From Hymenobacter persicinus (GTDB lineage Bacteria > Bacteroidota > Bacteroidia > Cytophagales > Hymenobacteraceae), in NCBI RefSeq assembly GCF_004167665.1, contig NZ_SEWE01000030.1, forward strand, positions 1 to 58,688: a stretch of DNA of 58,688 nt. Reading direction: 5' to 3'. Under the pieces are notes generated by a model. The model saw only the letters and a program-made list of their open reading frames with translations. It had not been told where the DNA came from and searched no databases. Positions within the stretch are counted from its first letter, which is position 1. Each line of letters begins with the position of its first letter. The translations under genes and the position numbers were made by a program. Shown here piece after piece: positions 1 through 8,516 of this stretch.

Positions 1-238
1 CCACTTCCTCCTTGCCGGCCGGCCGCTCGGCCGTTACTTTCCACTCCCCGGGCTTCACCTCGGTCATTTCCGTGATGACGCCCTCGCTGTAGGTTTCGCC
101 GCCCCAGTCGTCGGTAACGGCTTCGTCGGTGCCGCGGGAGTCGGAAGAGCAGGCGGGCAGCCCGGCCAAGCTGGCCGCGGCCGTAACCAGCAGCAGGTTG
201 CGCCGCCAGTCGCCCAGGCGGTAAAAGCGAGTTTTCAT
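1..238 (-). CDS. Putative lipoprotein, C-terminus outside window
   Basis: Translating the minus strand from the ATG at 238 gives an open frame that runs off the window edge after about 79 codons. The N-terminus is typical of a Bacteroidota lipoprotein: basic MKTRFYRLGDWRRN, a hydrophobic stretch, then the lipobox LPAC with Cys at about residue 30, followed by a Ser/Asp-rich tether (SSDSRGTDEAVTDDWG). The part that is visible after the tether (YSEGVITEMTEVKPGEWKV) does not match a family I recognise. It is probably exported and anchored to a membrane by lipidation. It lies downstream of, and in the same direction as, the methionine sulfoxide reductase gene, 91 bp away. Function unknown. Confidence 0.7.
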   Translation of the reverse strand, partial: MKTRFYRLGDWRRNLLLVTAAASLAGLPACSSDSRGTDEAVTDDWGGETYSEGVITEMTEVKPGEWKVTAERPAGKEEV

Positions 239-329
239 AGCAGAGGAGAGTAGAAAGGAGCGGAGAAAATAGGCCGGCCGGCAAGGTAGCGCCTTTCGGT
301 GGTACCCGCCTGGGTCAGCTAGGCGGGGC

Positions 330-812
330 TTAAAACCAGCTGGCCATCAGCGGCATGAGCTGCTCCAGGGCCTGCTGGTCGTCATAGTCGAAGTCGTTGA
401 GCAAGTCGCTGTCCACGTCGAGCACGGCCACCACGCGGCCATCCCGGATGATGGGCACCACGATTTCCGACTTCGACTCGGAACTGCAGGCAATATGGCC
501 GGGAAACTGCTCCACGTCGGGCACGAGCAGGGTGCGGGCCTGGGCCCAGCTGGCCCCGCACACGCCCTTGCCGAGCCGAATGCGGGTGCAAGCAATGGGG
601 CCCTGGAACGGCCCGAGTACCAGCTCCTCGCCTTTTACCAGGTAAAACCCGACCCAGAAAAACCCGAAGGCCTGGCGCAGGGCGGCGGCGGTATTGGCCA
701 GGTTGGCCGTCAGGTCGGGCTCCCCGGCGGTGAGGGCCTCGATCTGGGGCAGCAGCTGGCGGTATTTTTCCGCTTTGGTAAGCGTCGTATCGAGAATGAG
801 CTCTTCGGCCAT
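330..812 (-). CDS. msrC: Free methionine-(R)-sulfoxide reductase (GAF domain)
   Basis: This 160-residue single GAF-domain protein has the length and motifs of the free Met-(R)-sulfoxide reductase family (E. coli YebR/MsrC). These cytosolic enzymes reduce free, not protein-bound, methionine R-sulfoxide using thioredoxin. The three family cysteines are present at residues 75 (PIACTRI), 85 (GKGVCG) and 109 (HIACSSESKSE). Their spacing of 10 and 24 residues equals that of E. coli C84, C94 and C118, so the catalytic and resolving cysteines are conserved. The end SEIVVPII...VLDVDS is also typical. The ATG at 812 follows a repeat-rich 104-bp gap after ribD on the same strand. A general signalling GAF protein is unlikely given the cysteines. 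Confidence 0.9.
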   Translation of the reverse strand: MAEELILDTTLTKAEKYRQLLPQIEALTAGEPDLTANLANTAAALRQAFGFFWVGFYLVKGEELVLGPFQGPIACTRIRLGKGVCGASWAQARTLLVPDVEQFPGHIACSSESKSEIVVPIIRDGRVVAVLDVDSDLLNDFDYDDQQALEQLMPLMASWF

Positions 813-916
813 GCGGGGAACTTGTGAGGTGGTGAACTGGTGAAGTGGGGAGGTGTGAGCTCACGGGAGCGAGTTAACCAACGCACTCACTACGTCGCTA
901 AATCACGAACTCACCG
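813..916 (-). repeat. Heptad-patterned repeat element between ribD and msrC
   Basis: The whole gap between the ribD stop and the msrC start is 7-nt-periodic repeat. On the plus strand 831-859 starts GGTGAACTGGTGAAG and has the same approximately 30-nt pattern as units at 5052, 12799 and 41894. Read in the direction of the genes (minus strand), a GTGA-rich part comes first (912 down to about 870) and a TCAC-rich part (859-831) lies just before the msrC ATG. The two arms are only loosely complementary. Function unknown. Confidence 0.65.
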
Positions 917-1951
917 CTAAGGTTTCAAATACACGAACACCTCGTCTTCGCCGAGGCGAAACTGCTCATGCAGGCCCGAGAGGCCGTGCCGGGGTGCCGG
1001 GATGCCGCCGCCCAGGGTGCGGGGGCTGCGAATGACGCGCATCTCGTCCCAGAGTCCGTCGCGGAGCAGGGAGCTGAGCACCGTAGGCCCACCCTCCACC
1101 AGCACCGACTGCACGTTGCGCTGGTGCAGGTTGGCCAACAGCTGGGGAAACAAGTCGTCGGCCTCCGACAGGGTGATGTAGCCCAGGTTGCCTTGGGTCG
1201 GGCGGCTGCGGTAGGTGTACACCAGCGTGGGCTGCTGCGCATCGAACAGGTGGTGGGAGGGCGGCAGGCTCAGGTTTTTGTCGATAACGATGCGAATCGG
1301 GTCCTGGCCGGGCCAGTTGCGGGCATTCAGGCGGGGGTTGTCGTGCAGGGCCGTGCGGGTGCCCACCAGGATGGCCTGCTCCTCGGTGCGCCACTGGTGA
1401 GTGGCCAGGTGAGCTATTTCCCCGCTGATGCGCACCGGCTGAAAATAGGGCCCGGCCAGGTAGCCGTCGGCGGTTTCGGCCCACTTCAGCACGATATAAG
1501 GACGCTGCTTTTCCTGAAACGTGAAAAAGCGCCGGTTCAGCCAGCGGCCTTCCGCCTCCAGCAGGCCGGTTTCCACCGTCACGCCCGCCTCGCGCAGCCG
1601 GGCAATGCCGCGGCCGGCCACCAGCGGGTTGGGGTCGAGGTTGCAGACCACCACGTCGCGCACACCTTTGGCAATGAGCAAATCGGCGCAGGGTGGGGTT
1701 TTGCCGAAGTGGGAGCAGGGCTCCAGCGTCACGTACACCCGGCTTTCGGCCAGCAGGCGCGGGTCGGCCACGGCGGCCAGGGCATTGACCTCGGCATGGG
1801 GGCCGCCGTACTGCCGGTGCCAGCCTTCCCCGATAATGCGGCCCTCGTGGGTGACCACGCAGCCAACCAGCGGATTGGGCCGGGCGTAGCCGGTGCCGAG
1901 GCGGGCCAAGTCCAGCGCGCGGCGCATCATCAGAGCATCAAAATCAGTCAT
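917..1951 (-). CDS. ribD: Bifunctional riboflavin deaminase/reductase RibD
   Basis: RibD carries out two steps of riboflavin synthesis: deamination of the pyrimidine from GTP cyclohydrolase II, then NADPH-dependent reduction of the ribosyl side chain. The start was set at the ATG at 1951 (344 aa, MTDFDALMMRRALDLA), which matches the family start; the frame stays open further upstream but only antisense to prmC. Residues 1-145 are a cytidine-deaminase-like domain with the Zn motifs PHAEVNAL (H52, E54) and LEPCSHFGKTPPC (C79, C88), and the substrate motif ARPNPLVGCV. Residues about 150-344 are the DHFR-like reductase domain (YIVLKWAETADGYLA, VEGGPTVLSSLL). It is divergent from prmC. Both domains look intact. 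Confidence 0.95.
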   Translation of the reverse strand: MTDFDALMMRRALDLARLGTGYARPNPLVGCVVTHEGRIIGEGWHRQYGGPHAEVNALAAVADPRLLAESRVYVTLEPCSHFGKTPPCADLLIAKGVRDVVVCNLDPNPLVAGRGIARLREAGVTVETGLLEAEGRWLNRRFFTFQEKQRPYIVLKWAETADGYLAGPYFQPVRISGEIAHLATHQWRTEEQAILVGTRTALHDNPRLNARNWPGQDPIRIVIDKNLSLPPSHHLFDAQQPTLVYTYRSRPTQGNLGYITLSEADDLFPQLLANLHQRNVQSVLVEGGPTVLSSLLRDGLWDEMRVIRSPRTLGGGIPAPRHGLSGLHEQFRLGEDEVFVYLKP

Positions 1952-1965
1952 ACCGGGCGGGAGTG

Positions 1966-1973
1966 TAGCTTTG
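1966..1973 (+). promoter_or_regulatory. Possible -7 element TAGCTTTG upstream of prmC
   Basis: TAGCTTTG fits the Bacteroidota -7 consensus TAnnTTTG and sits in the divergent ribD/prmC gap, facing prmC. It is about 130 nt from the prmC ATG and I see no clear -33 TTG at the expected spacing, so support is weak. Confidence 0.3.
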
Positions 1974-2104
1974 CAGAGCCGAAGATAGCCGGATGAACCG
2001 TTTGCGGGCCGATGGCCGAGCTTTGCAGGGCAAGAAAAGCAGGCATCTATCTTCTGCCGCCGTCCGCCGCCCGAATTTCCGCCTTCCCCAGCCTGCTTTA
2101 TCAA

Positions 2105-2965
2105 ATGACCATCCGGCAGCTTACCACCGACCTTACCAGCGCCTTGCTGGCCCTGTACCCGGAGCCCGAGGCGGCCGCCATAGCGGGCATCGTAGTGGAG
2201 CACCTGCTGGTGCTGTCGCCCTTGCAGCGCCGCATGCAGGCCGCCGAAGCCGTGCCCGAAGCCGTGCTGGCCCAGGTGCCCGCTCTGCAAAGCCGGTTGC
2301 TAACCCACGAGCCGGTGCAGTACGTGCTGGGCGTGGCGCACTTCGCCGGTCTGGAGCTCGAAGTCACGCCCGCCACGCTCATCCCACGCCCCGAAACCGA
2401 GGAATTGGTGCAGCTGATTGCGCAGGAAAACCAGGGCCGGCCCGGTTTGACCCTGCTCGACGTGGGCACCGGCAGCGGCTGCATTCCGCTGGCCCTAAGC
2501 CAGGAGCTGCGGCCGACGAAAGCCGTGGGCGTGGATATTTCGACGGAAGCGCTGGCCGTGGCCCGGCGCAACGCTGCCCGCTCCGCCTGCCCCGTGGAGT
2601 TTGAGCAGGTCGACATCTTAACCCAGGAGCCGACCAGCCTGGCGCCGGGCTCGGTGGATATTCTGGTCAGCAACCCGCCCTACGTGCTGGAAAATGAGCG
2701 GCCCTTGATGCGCCGCAACGTGCTCGACTACGAGCCGGCCACGGCCCTGTTTGTGCCCGACCACGACCCGCTGCGGTTTTATCGTCGCATTGCCGAGCTG
2801 GGCCGGCGCTACCTGCGCCCCGGTGGCAGCCTCTACTTCGAAATCAACGAGCAGTACGCTCCGGAAATGGTGGATCTGCTTAGCGGGCTGGGGTATGAGC
2901 AGGTGGCAGCCCGGGCCGATATGTTTGGCAAAGACCGGCTGCTGCGGGCCACCTGGCCGGCCTAA
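2105..2965 (+). CDS. prmC: Peptide chain release factor glutamine methyltransferase PrmC/HemK
   Basis: PrmC methylates the Gln of the GGQ motif in release factors RF1 and RF2 using S-adenosylmethionine. The 286-residue protein has the expected two parts: an N-terminal helical domain (to about residue 85, with VQYVLGVAHFAGLELEV) and a Rossmann methyltransferase domain with SAM motif I LLDVGTGSGCIPLAL (118-131) and the catalytic NPPYV (190-194). IPRPETEEL is also diagnostic. I chose the ATG at 2105 because the family starts with a short helix like MTIRQLTTDL; an in-frame ATG at 2012 would add 31 residues that look non-coding. It ends 131 bp before the sugar-acetyltransferase gene. Confidence 0.93.
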   Translation: MTIRQLTTDLTSALLALYPEPEAAAIAGIVVEHLLVLSPLQRRMQAAEAVPEAVLAQVPALQSRLLTHEPVQYVLGVAHFAGLELEVTPATLIPRPETEELVQLIAQENQGRPGLTLLDVGTGSGCIPLALSQELRPTKAVGVDISTEALAVARRNAARSACPVEFEQVDILTQEPTSLAPGSVDILVSNPPYVLENERPLMRRNVLDYEPATALFVPDHDPLRFYRRIAELGRRYLRPGGSLYFEINEQYAPEMVDLLSGLGYEQVAARADMFGKDRLLRATWPA

Positions 2966-3045
2966 CGAGCTCAAGTTCACAGCGCCCGAATTTGCGCGGC
3001 GCCTAAACTTATACGGCCGGGCACCTATAAACTTTTGAAAAGCCC

Positions 3046-3053
3046 TACCTTTG
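3046..3053 (+). promoter_or_regulatory. Candidate -7 element (TACCTTTG) for the nucleotide-sugar cluster
   Basis: TACCTTTG matches TAnnTTTG and lies in an AT-richer stretch (about 3000-3055) 43 nt before the GTG of the first gene of the nucleotide-sugar cluster. No convincing -33 TTG was found 18-21 nt upstream. Confidence 0.4.
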
Positions 3054-3096
3054 CCGGCTGAAAAACTGCCCGCTCCCCGCGGATTATTATTAGCCT

Positions 3097-3699
3097 GTGA
3101 CCGAAGCCCCCGCCTACTTTGCGCATCCTACCGCCGTCCTCGACGAAGGCTGCCGCGTGGGGGCCGGGTGCCGCATCTGGCACTTTGCCCACCTGATGCC
3201 CGGCTGCGAGCTGGGCGAGGGGTGCAGCATCGGCCAGAATGTGATGGTGGCCGACGGCGTGCGGCTGGGCCGTAATGTGAAGGTGCAGAACAACGTAAGC
3301 CTGTACACCGGCGTCGAGTGCGCCGACGACGTGTTTATTGGCCCTTCCGTGGTGTTTACCAACGTGCGCAACCCTCGCAGTGCCGTGCCCCGCCGCGACC
3401 AGTACCAGCCCACCCGGCTAGCCCAAGGCGTGAGCATCGGGGCCAACAGCACCATCGTGTGCGGGGTGAGCCTGGGCGAATATGCCTTCGTGGGGGCCGG
3501 CTCGGTGGTCACGAAAGACGTGGCGCCCTACGCTCTGGTGTACGGTAATCCGGCCCGGCAGCACGGCTGGATGAGCGCCTTCGGGCACCGCCTGCAGTTC
3601 GACGCGGCCGGCCGGGCCCAGTGCCCGGAAAGTCACGAGCAGTATTTACTGACTAATCATCAGGTTTCCCGTATCAGCCCAACTGAAGCCCGCGGCTGA
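3097..3699 (+). CDS. wbpD: WbpD/WlbB-type UDP-amino-sugar N-acetyltransferase
   Basis: This is a 200-residue left-handed beta-helix acyltransferase with hexapeptide repeats from about residue 12 to 150. The order of motifs (CRIWHFAHLMPGCELGEG, SIGQNVMVADGV, VKVQNNVSLYTGV, FIGPSVVFTNVRNPRS, GASIGAN-like SIGANSTIVCGV, VGAGSVVTKDV, YGNPAR) follows WbpD/WlbB, which uses acetyl-CoA to acetylate the 3-amino group of UDP-GlcNAc(3NH2)A in the cytosol. The C-terminal GWMSAFGHRLQFD and the CPES motif are also found in this group. The start is the GTG at 3097; no ATG is suitable. A related dTDP-sugar acetyltransferase (FdtC/QdtC) cannot be excluded. The partner dehydrogenase (WbpB) and aminotransferase (WbpE) are not in the window. 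Confidence 0.82.
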   Translation: MTEAPAYFAHPTAVLDEGCRVGAGCRIWHFAHLMPGCELGEGCSIGQNVMVADGVRLGRNVKVQNNVSLYTGVECADDVFIGPSVVFTNVRNPRSAVPRRDQYQPTRLAQGVSIGANSTIVCGVSLGEYAFVGAGSVVTKDVAPYALVYGNPARQHGWMSAFGHRLQFDAAGRAQCPESHEQYLLTNHQVSRISPTEARG

Positions 3700-3712
3700 T
3701 TTCGGCCGTAGC

Positions 3713-3752
3713 TCTCTGTCCCTAAGTTTCTACAGTCTCTAAGTCCCTCATC
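3713..3752 (+). repeat. CT-rich heptad tract upstream of tviB
   Basis: The 40 nt directly before the GTG start have a 7-nt rhythm of CCCTAAG, TTTCTAC, AGTCTCT, AAGTCCC and are almost free of G. They resemble the tracts before galE, rfbB, wbpP and rfbA. No complementary left arm is visible here. Confidence 0.5.
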
Positions 3753-5051
3753 GTGTACGAGCAACTCCTCCAGAAAAAAACCAAGCTCGCCGTTATCGGC
3801 CTCGGCTACGTCGGTTTGCCTATCGCCCTCGAATTTGCCCGCCACCTCAGCGTCATTGGCTTCGACATCAACGCCGCCCGCGTGGACTTGATGCGCAACA
3901 ACATTGACCCCAGCGGGGAATTGGAAGCCAAGGACTTTGAGGGCTGCGACATCGAATTCACCGATTCGCTCGACGTGCTGCGCGAGGCCACGTTCTTTAT
4001 CGTGGCCGTGCCCACGCCCATCGACGAGCACGCCATGCCCGACCTGAAGCCCCTGCTGGGCGCTTCCGGCAGCGTGGGCAAAGTGCTCAAGAAGGGCGAC
4101 TACGTGGTGTTTGAAAGCACCGTGTACCCCGGCTGCACCGAGGAAGACTGCATCCCGGTGATGGAAAAGCACTCCGGGCTGAGCTTCGCGGGCGGCGACT
4201 TCAAGGTGGGCTACTCGCCCGAGCGCATCAACCCCGGCGACAAGGAGCACACGCTGGCCCGCATCGTGAAGGTGGTGTCGGGCTGCGACGCTGAGGCCCT
4301 TGATACCATTGCCAAGGTCTACGAACTCGTCATCACGGCCGGCGTGCACCGCGCCAGCAGCATCAAAGTGGCCGAAGCCGCCAAGATCATCGAAAACACC
4401 CAGCGCGACGTCAATATTGCCTTGATGAATGAGCTGTCGATGATTTTTGACCGCATGAGCATCAACACCTACGAGGTGCTGGAAGCGGCCGGCACGAAGT
4501 GGAACTTTCTGAAGTTCTCGCCCGGCCTGGTGGGCGGCCACTGCATCGGCGTGGACCCGTACTACCTGACCTATAAGGCCAAGGAGCTGGGCTACGACGC
4601 GAAAGTGATTCTGAGCGGGCGCACCACCAACGACAACATGGGCGCCTACATTGCCCGCAAGACGGTGCAGATGATGATCAAGCAGGGCAAGGACGTGTCG
4701 AAAAGCCGGGTGCTGGTGATGGGCGCAACCTTTAAGGAAAACGTGGAAGACATCCGCAACTCCAAAGTCGCCGACGTGATTCAGGAGCTCAAGAACTTCT
4801 CCGTGAACGTGGACATCGTGGACCCACACGCCGATTCTGACGAGCTCCACCACGAGTACGGCTTCCGTCTGACGCCGATGGAAAACATCCGCAAGGACTA
4901 CGACGCGGTGCTGGTAGCCGTCAGCCACCTGCCCTACGTGCAGCTCGACGAGGAGTATTTTAAATCCATCACCTCGCCCAATCCGGTGTTGGTCGACATC
5001 AAGGGCCTGTTCCGGGGTAAAATCCAGGACATGCAGTACTGGAGCCTGTAA
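3753..5051 (+). CDS. tviB: TviB/WbpO-type UDP-HexNAc 6-dehydrogenase
   Basis: The enzyme oxidises C6 of a UDP-N-acetylhexosamine twice with NAD+, giving a UDP-HexNAc uronic acid. The 432-residue protein has the N-terminal NAD fold (AVIGLGYVGLPIALEF, residues 13-28), the motif FESTVYPGCTEEDCIP (120-135), the central helical domain, the catalytic Cys264 in GLVGGHCIGVDPYYLT, and a C-terminal UDP-binding domain (VLVMGATFKENVEDIRNS). These signatures are closer to TviB/WbpO (UDP-GlcNAc/GalNAc) than to UDP-glucose dehydrogenase. The start is the GTG at 3753. The neighbouring wbpP (UDP-GlcNAc 4-epimerase) suggests UDP-GalNAcA as a product; substrate choice is inference. Confidence 0.9.
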   Translation: MYEQLLQKKTKLAVIGLGYVGLPIALEFARHLSVIGFDINAARVDLMRNNIDPSGELEAKDFEGCDIEFTDSLDVLREATFFIVAVPTPIDEHAMPDLKPLLGASGSVGKVLKKGDYVVFESTVYPGCTEEDCIPVMEKHSGLSFAGGDFKVGYSPERINPGDKEHTLARIVKVVSGCDAEALDTIAKVYELVITAGVHRASSIKVAEAAKIIENTQRDVNIALMNELSMIFDRMSINTYEVLEAAGTKWNFLKFSPGLVGGHCIGVDPYYLTYKAKELGYDAKVILSGRTTNDNMGAYIARKTVQMMIKQGKDVSKSRVLVMGATFKENVEDIRNSKVADVIQELKNFSVNVDIVDPHADSDELHHEYGFRLTPMENIRKDYDAVLVAVSHLPYVQLDEEYFKSITSPNPVLVDIKGLFRGKIQDMQYWSL

Positions 5052-5143
5052 GGTGAACTGGTGAGATAGTGAAATGGTGAGTTTGACGTGCTGATTGCGC
5101 AAACCCAACATCAACGCACTAGTTCACCATTTCACTATCTCAC
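5052..5143 (+). repeat. GTGA-heptad inverted repeat between tviB and galE
   Basis: The left arm starts on the base after the tviB stop codon (5052-5081, GGTGAACTGGTGAG...). The right arm is 5124-5143. A stretch of 20 bases, 5061-5080, is perfectly complementary to 5124-5143, with a loop of about 43 nt; the galE ATG follows 10 nt after the right arm. There is no U-tract, so it is not an ordinary terminator. The left arm has the same 30-nt pattern as 12799-12828 and 41894-41923. Confidence 0.85.
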
Positions 5144-5153
5144 TACTAGAAAG

Positions 5154-6173
5154 ATGGACAGAACGAAAATACTGGTTACGGGTGGGGCGGGCTACATTGG
5201 CTCGCACGCGGTAGTAGAGCTCTACGAGGCGGGTTATCAACCTGTTATTGTGGACAATTTCGTCAACTCCCAGGAGTCGGCGCTGGCGGGTATTGAGAAG
5301 ATTCTGGGCGTGAAAGTCCCGCTGCACCGCATCGACTGCAACGACCTGGAAGCCCTGCGCGCCGTGTTTGCCGAAGAAGGCAGCCTACGCGGCGTGATTC
5401 ACTTTGCGGCTCACAAGGCCGTGGGCGAGTCGATCAGCAAGCCCCTGGAGTACTACCAGAACAACGTGGGCTCGTTGCTGACGCTGCTCCAAGTGATGCG
5501 CGAGTTCGGGGTGGAAGCCCTGGTGTTCTCGTCGTCCTGCACGGTGTACGGTATTCCCGACGCGCTGCCCGTCACGGAGCAAACGCCTACGAAAAAGGCC
5601 AACTCGCCCTACGGCGCTACCAAGCAGATGTGCGAAGACATTCTGCGCGACGTGGCCACGGCCCCCGGCGCCAGCCTGCACACCATCCTGCTGCGCTACT
5701 TCAACCCCATCGGTGCCCATCCTTCGGCTTTGATCGGGGAGCTGCCGCTGGGCGTGCCCCAGAACCTGATTCCGTTTGTGACCCAGACGGCGGCCGGCAT
5801 CCGCGAGAAGCTCACGATTCACGGTGACACCTACGACACGCCTGACGGTACTAATATCCGCGACTACGTGCACGTGGTGGACCTGGCCAAGGCCCACGTG
5901 GTAGCGGTGCAGCGCCTGCTGGAAGGCAAGGCGGCGCTGGTAGAAACTTTCAACGTCGGGACCGGCCGGGGCAACTCGGTGCTGGAAGTGGTGCAGGCCT
6001 TCGAGCGCGCCACCGGCCAGAAGCTCAACTACGTTATCGGTCCACCCCGGGCCGGCGACGTGCCCGCCATCTACGCCGACGTCACCAAGTCGGTGCAGGA
6101 GCTGGGCTTCCGCACTGCTTCGTCGCTGGACGAGGCCCTGGCCAGCGCCTGGAAGTGGCAGCAGACGCTGTGA
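5154..6173 (+). CDS. galE: UDP-glucose 4-epimerase GalE
   Basis: GalE interconverts UDP-glucose and UDP-galactose (often also the GlcNAc/GalNAc pair) using tightly bound NAD. The 339-residue length and motifs are standard: NAD-binding VTGGAGYIGSHAV (8-20), VIHFAAHKAVGES, the catalytic triad SSSCTVYG (Ser about 127), Tyr153 and Lys157 (SPYGATK), LRYFNPIGAHPS and the C-terminal PPRAGDVPAIYAD. The ATG at 5154 (MDRTKILVTG) directly precedes the Rossmann strand; an in-frame ATG at 5088 falls in the repeat element and was not used. It sits between tviB and rfbB in one direction, consistent with supplying galactose units for a surface glycan. Confidence 0.94.
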   Translation: MDRTKILVTGGAGYIGSHAVVELYEAGYQPVIVDNFVNSQESALAGIEKILGVKVPLHRIDCNDLEALRAVFAEEGSLRGVIHFAAHKAVGESISKPLEYYQNNVGSLLTLLQVMREFGVEALVFSSSCTVYGIPDALPVTEQTPTKKANSPYGATKQMCEDILRDVATAPGASLHTILLRYFNPIGAHPSALIGELPLGVPQNLIPFVTQTAAGIREKLTIHGDTYDTPDGTNIRDYVHVVDLAKAHVVAVQRLLEGKAALVETFNVGTGRGNSVLEVVQAFERATGQKLNYVIGPPRAGDVPAIYADVTKSVQELGFRTASSLDEALASAWKWQQTL

Positions 6174-6286
6174 GTTAGGGCCTTAATGATTTAGTGCGTT
6201 GTGCTGCCCCCGTGGCCTCAGACCCCAATCCACTAAGTCGTTTATGCCCTGCATCACAGATTCCCTAATTCCCTAAATCACTGATT
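6174..6286 (+). repeat. CCCTAA-type heptad element between galE and rfbB
   Basis: After the galE stop there is a TTAGGG/GATTTAGTG tract (6174-6196), and before the rfbB ATG its rough complement with 7-nt spaced CCCTAAT, TCCCTAA, ATCACTG (6261-6283). The best paired part is about 9 of 11 bases. The layout is the same as at 5052-5143 but the heptad is different. Confidence 0.5.
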
Positions 6287-7342
6287 ATGAAAATTATCAT
6301 CACCGGCGGGGCCGGCTTCATTGGGTCGCACGTGGTGCGCCTGTTCGTGACCAAGTATCCGGAGTACCAGATCCTGAATCTGGACGCGCTGACCTACGCG
6401 GGCAACCTGGAAAACCTGCGCGACATTGAAAGCGCCCCCAACTACCGGCTGGTGAAAGGCGACATCACCGACCAGGCTTTCGTGGACCACCTCTTCGCTA
6501 CCGAGGAGCCCGACGCCGTGATTCACCTTGCCGCGGAGTCGCACGTGGACCGTTCCATCACCGACCCGCTGGCCTTCGTGAAAACGAACGTGCTGGGCAC
6601 GGTGAACCTGTTGCAGGCCGCCAAAAACCTGTGGAAGCCCCTGGGCTTCGAGGGCAAAACCTTCTACCACGTGAGCACCGACGAAGTGTACGGCTCCCTG
6701 GACTTCGGCCCAGAGATGTTCACAGAGGAAACCAGCTACGACCCCCGCTCGCCCTACTCGGCTTCCAAAGCCGCCTCCGACCATTTCGTGCGCGCCTGGC
6801 ACCACACCTACGGTCTGCCCATCAAGCTCTCGAACTGCTCGAACAACTACGGCCCGAACCATTTCCCCGAGAAGCTGATTCCGCTGGCCATTCACCGCAT
6901 TCAGCACGGGCAGCCCGTGCCAGTGTACGGCAAGGGCGAAAACGTGCGCGACTGGTTGTTCGTGAAAGACCACGCCACCGCCATCGACGCCGTGTTCCAC
7001 AAGGGCCGGGTGGGCGAAACCTACAACATCGGCGGCGTGAACGAGTGGGCCAACATCGAACTCATTCATTTGCTCTGCGACACGCTCGACGAGAAGACCG
7101 GCAAGGAGAAAGGCACTTCCCGCAAGCTCATCACCTTCGTCACGGACCGCGCCGGCCACGACCTGCGCTACGCCATCGACTCGAGCAAAATCATGAACGA
7201 GCTGGGCTGGAAGCCGTCCGTAACCTTCGAGCAGGGTTTGTCGCAGACCGTGGACTGGTACCTGGAAAACGAAGCCTGGCTCAACAACGTGACCAGCGGC
7301 GCCTACCAGCAATACTACCAGCAGCAGTACGCCCAGCGCTAG
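6287..7342 (+). CDS. rfbB: dTDP-glucose 4,6-dehydratase RfbB
   Basis: RfbB converts dTDP-glucose into dTDP-4-keto-6-deoxyglucose, the common precursor of rhamnose, fucosamine-type and other deoxysugars. The 351-residue extended SDR has [13 protein letters not shown] (5-17), HLAAESHVDRSI (80-91), the dehydratase-specific catalytic motif STDEVYG (T131, D132, E133), Tyr157 and Lys161 (SPYSASK), and SNCSNNYGPNHFPEKLIP. All catalytic residues are present. Its partner RfbA is 1.2 kb downstream, with the UDP-GlcNAc 4-epimerase in between. RfbC and RfbD are not in the window, so the final dTDP-sugar cannot be named. Confidence 0.95.
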   Translation: MKIIITGGAGFIGSHVVRLFVTKYPEYQILNLDALTYAGNLENLRDIESAPNYRLVKGDITDQAFVDHLFATEEPDAVIHLAAESHVDRSITDPLAFVKTNVLGTVNLLQAAKNLWKPLGFEGKTFYHVSTDEVYGSLDFGPEMFTEETSYDPRSPYSASKAASDHFVRAWHHTYGLPIKLSNCSNNYGPNHFPEKLIPLAIHRIQHGQPVPVYGKGENVRDWLFVKDHATAIDAVFHKGRVGETYNIGGVNEWANIELIHLLCDTLDEKTGKEKGTSRKLITFVTDRAGHDLRYAIDSSKIMNELGWKPSVTFEQGLSQTVDWYLENEAWLNNVTSGAYQQYYQQQYAQR

Positions 7343-7345
7343 GGC

Positions 7346-7440
7346 TGAATTTCAACTTTTGAATGCGGAGCGTTGAATTGTCTGGCCAGCCTTCGTGTTG
7401 GCGACAATTCAACCTGTAGCATTTAACACTCAACGTTCCC
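7346..7440 (+). repeat. TTGAATT-type inverted repeat between rfbB and wbpP
   Basis: A perfect 11-bp inverted repeat, GTTGAATTGTC at 7372-7382 and GACAATTCAAC at 7403-7413, forms the core; weaker pairing extends outwards (TTTTGAATGC against GCATTTAACA). The right side continues as CT/A-rich heptads up to the GTG start of wbpP. It occupies the same position as the GTGA-type element but with another sequence. Confidence 0.65.
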
Positions 7441-7443
7441 GAA

Positions 7444-8451
<1,008 letters not shown>

Positions 8452-8485
8452 CTAGCTTCGGTTGCCGGCTCAGGCCGCCGAAACG

Positions 8486-8516
8486 TTCACTACCTCACTA
8501 AAGCACCATCTCCCTG
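8486..8516 (+). repeat. CT-rich heptad tract upstream of rfbA
   Basis: The 31 nt before the rfbA ATG read GTTCACT, ACCTCAC, TAAAGCA, CCATCTC, CCTG: G-poor heptads like those upstream of the other genes in this cluster. There is no obvious complementary left arm. Confidence 0.45.

Noticed and set aside
305..327. Terminator after msrC (CCCGCCT...AGGCGGG)
   Set aside because: Only a 7-bp stem and no U-tract on the relevant strand; support too weak to list.
813..916. CRISPR array
   Set aside because: The repeats are 7-nt periodic and degenerate, without spacers of constant length or a 24-37-nt repeat; no cas genes are in the window.
1952..2290. N-terminal extension of ribD by 113 codons
   Set aside because: It is antisense to prmC and the sequence is unlike RibD; the family start is at 1951.
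3660..5114. 484-codon open frame antisense to tviB
   Set aside because: The product is His/Val-rich and matches the usual shadow pattern of GC-rich genes; the plus strand encodes a complete dehydrogenase with all motifs.
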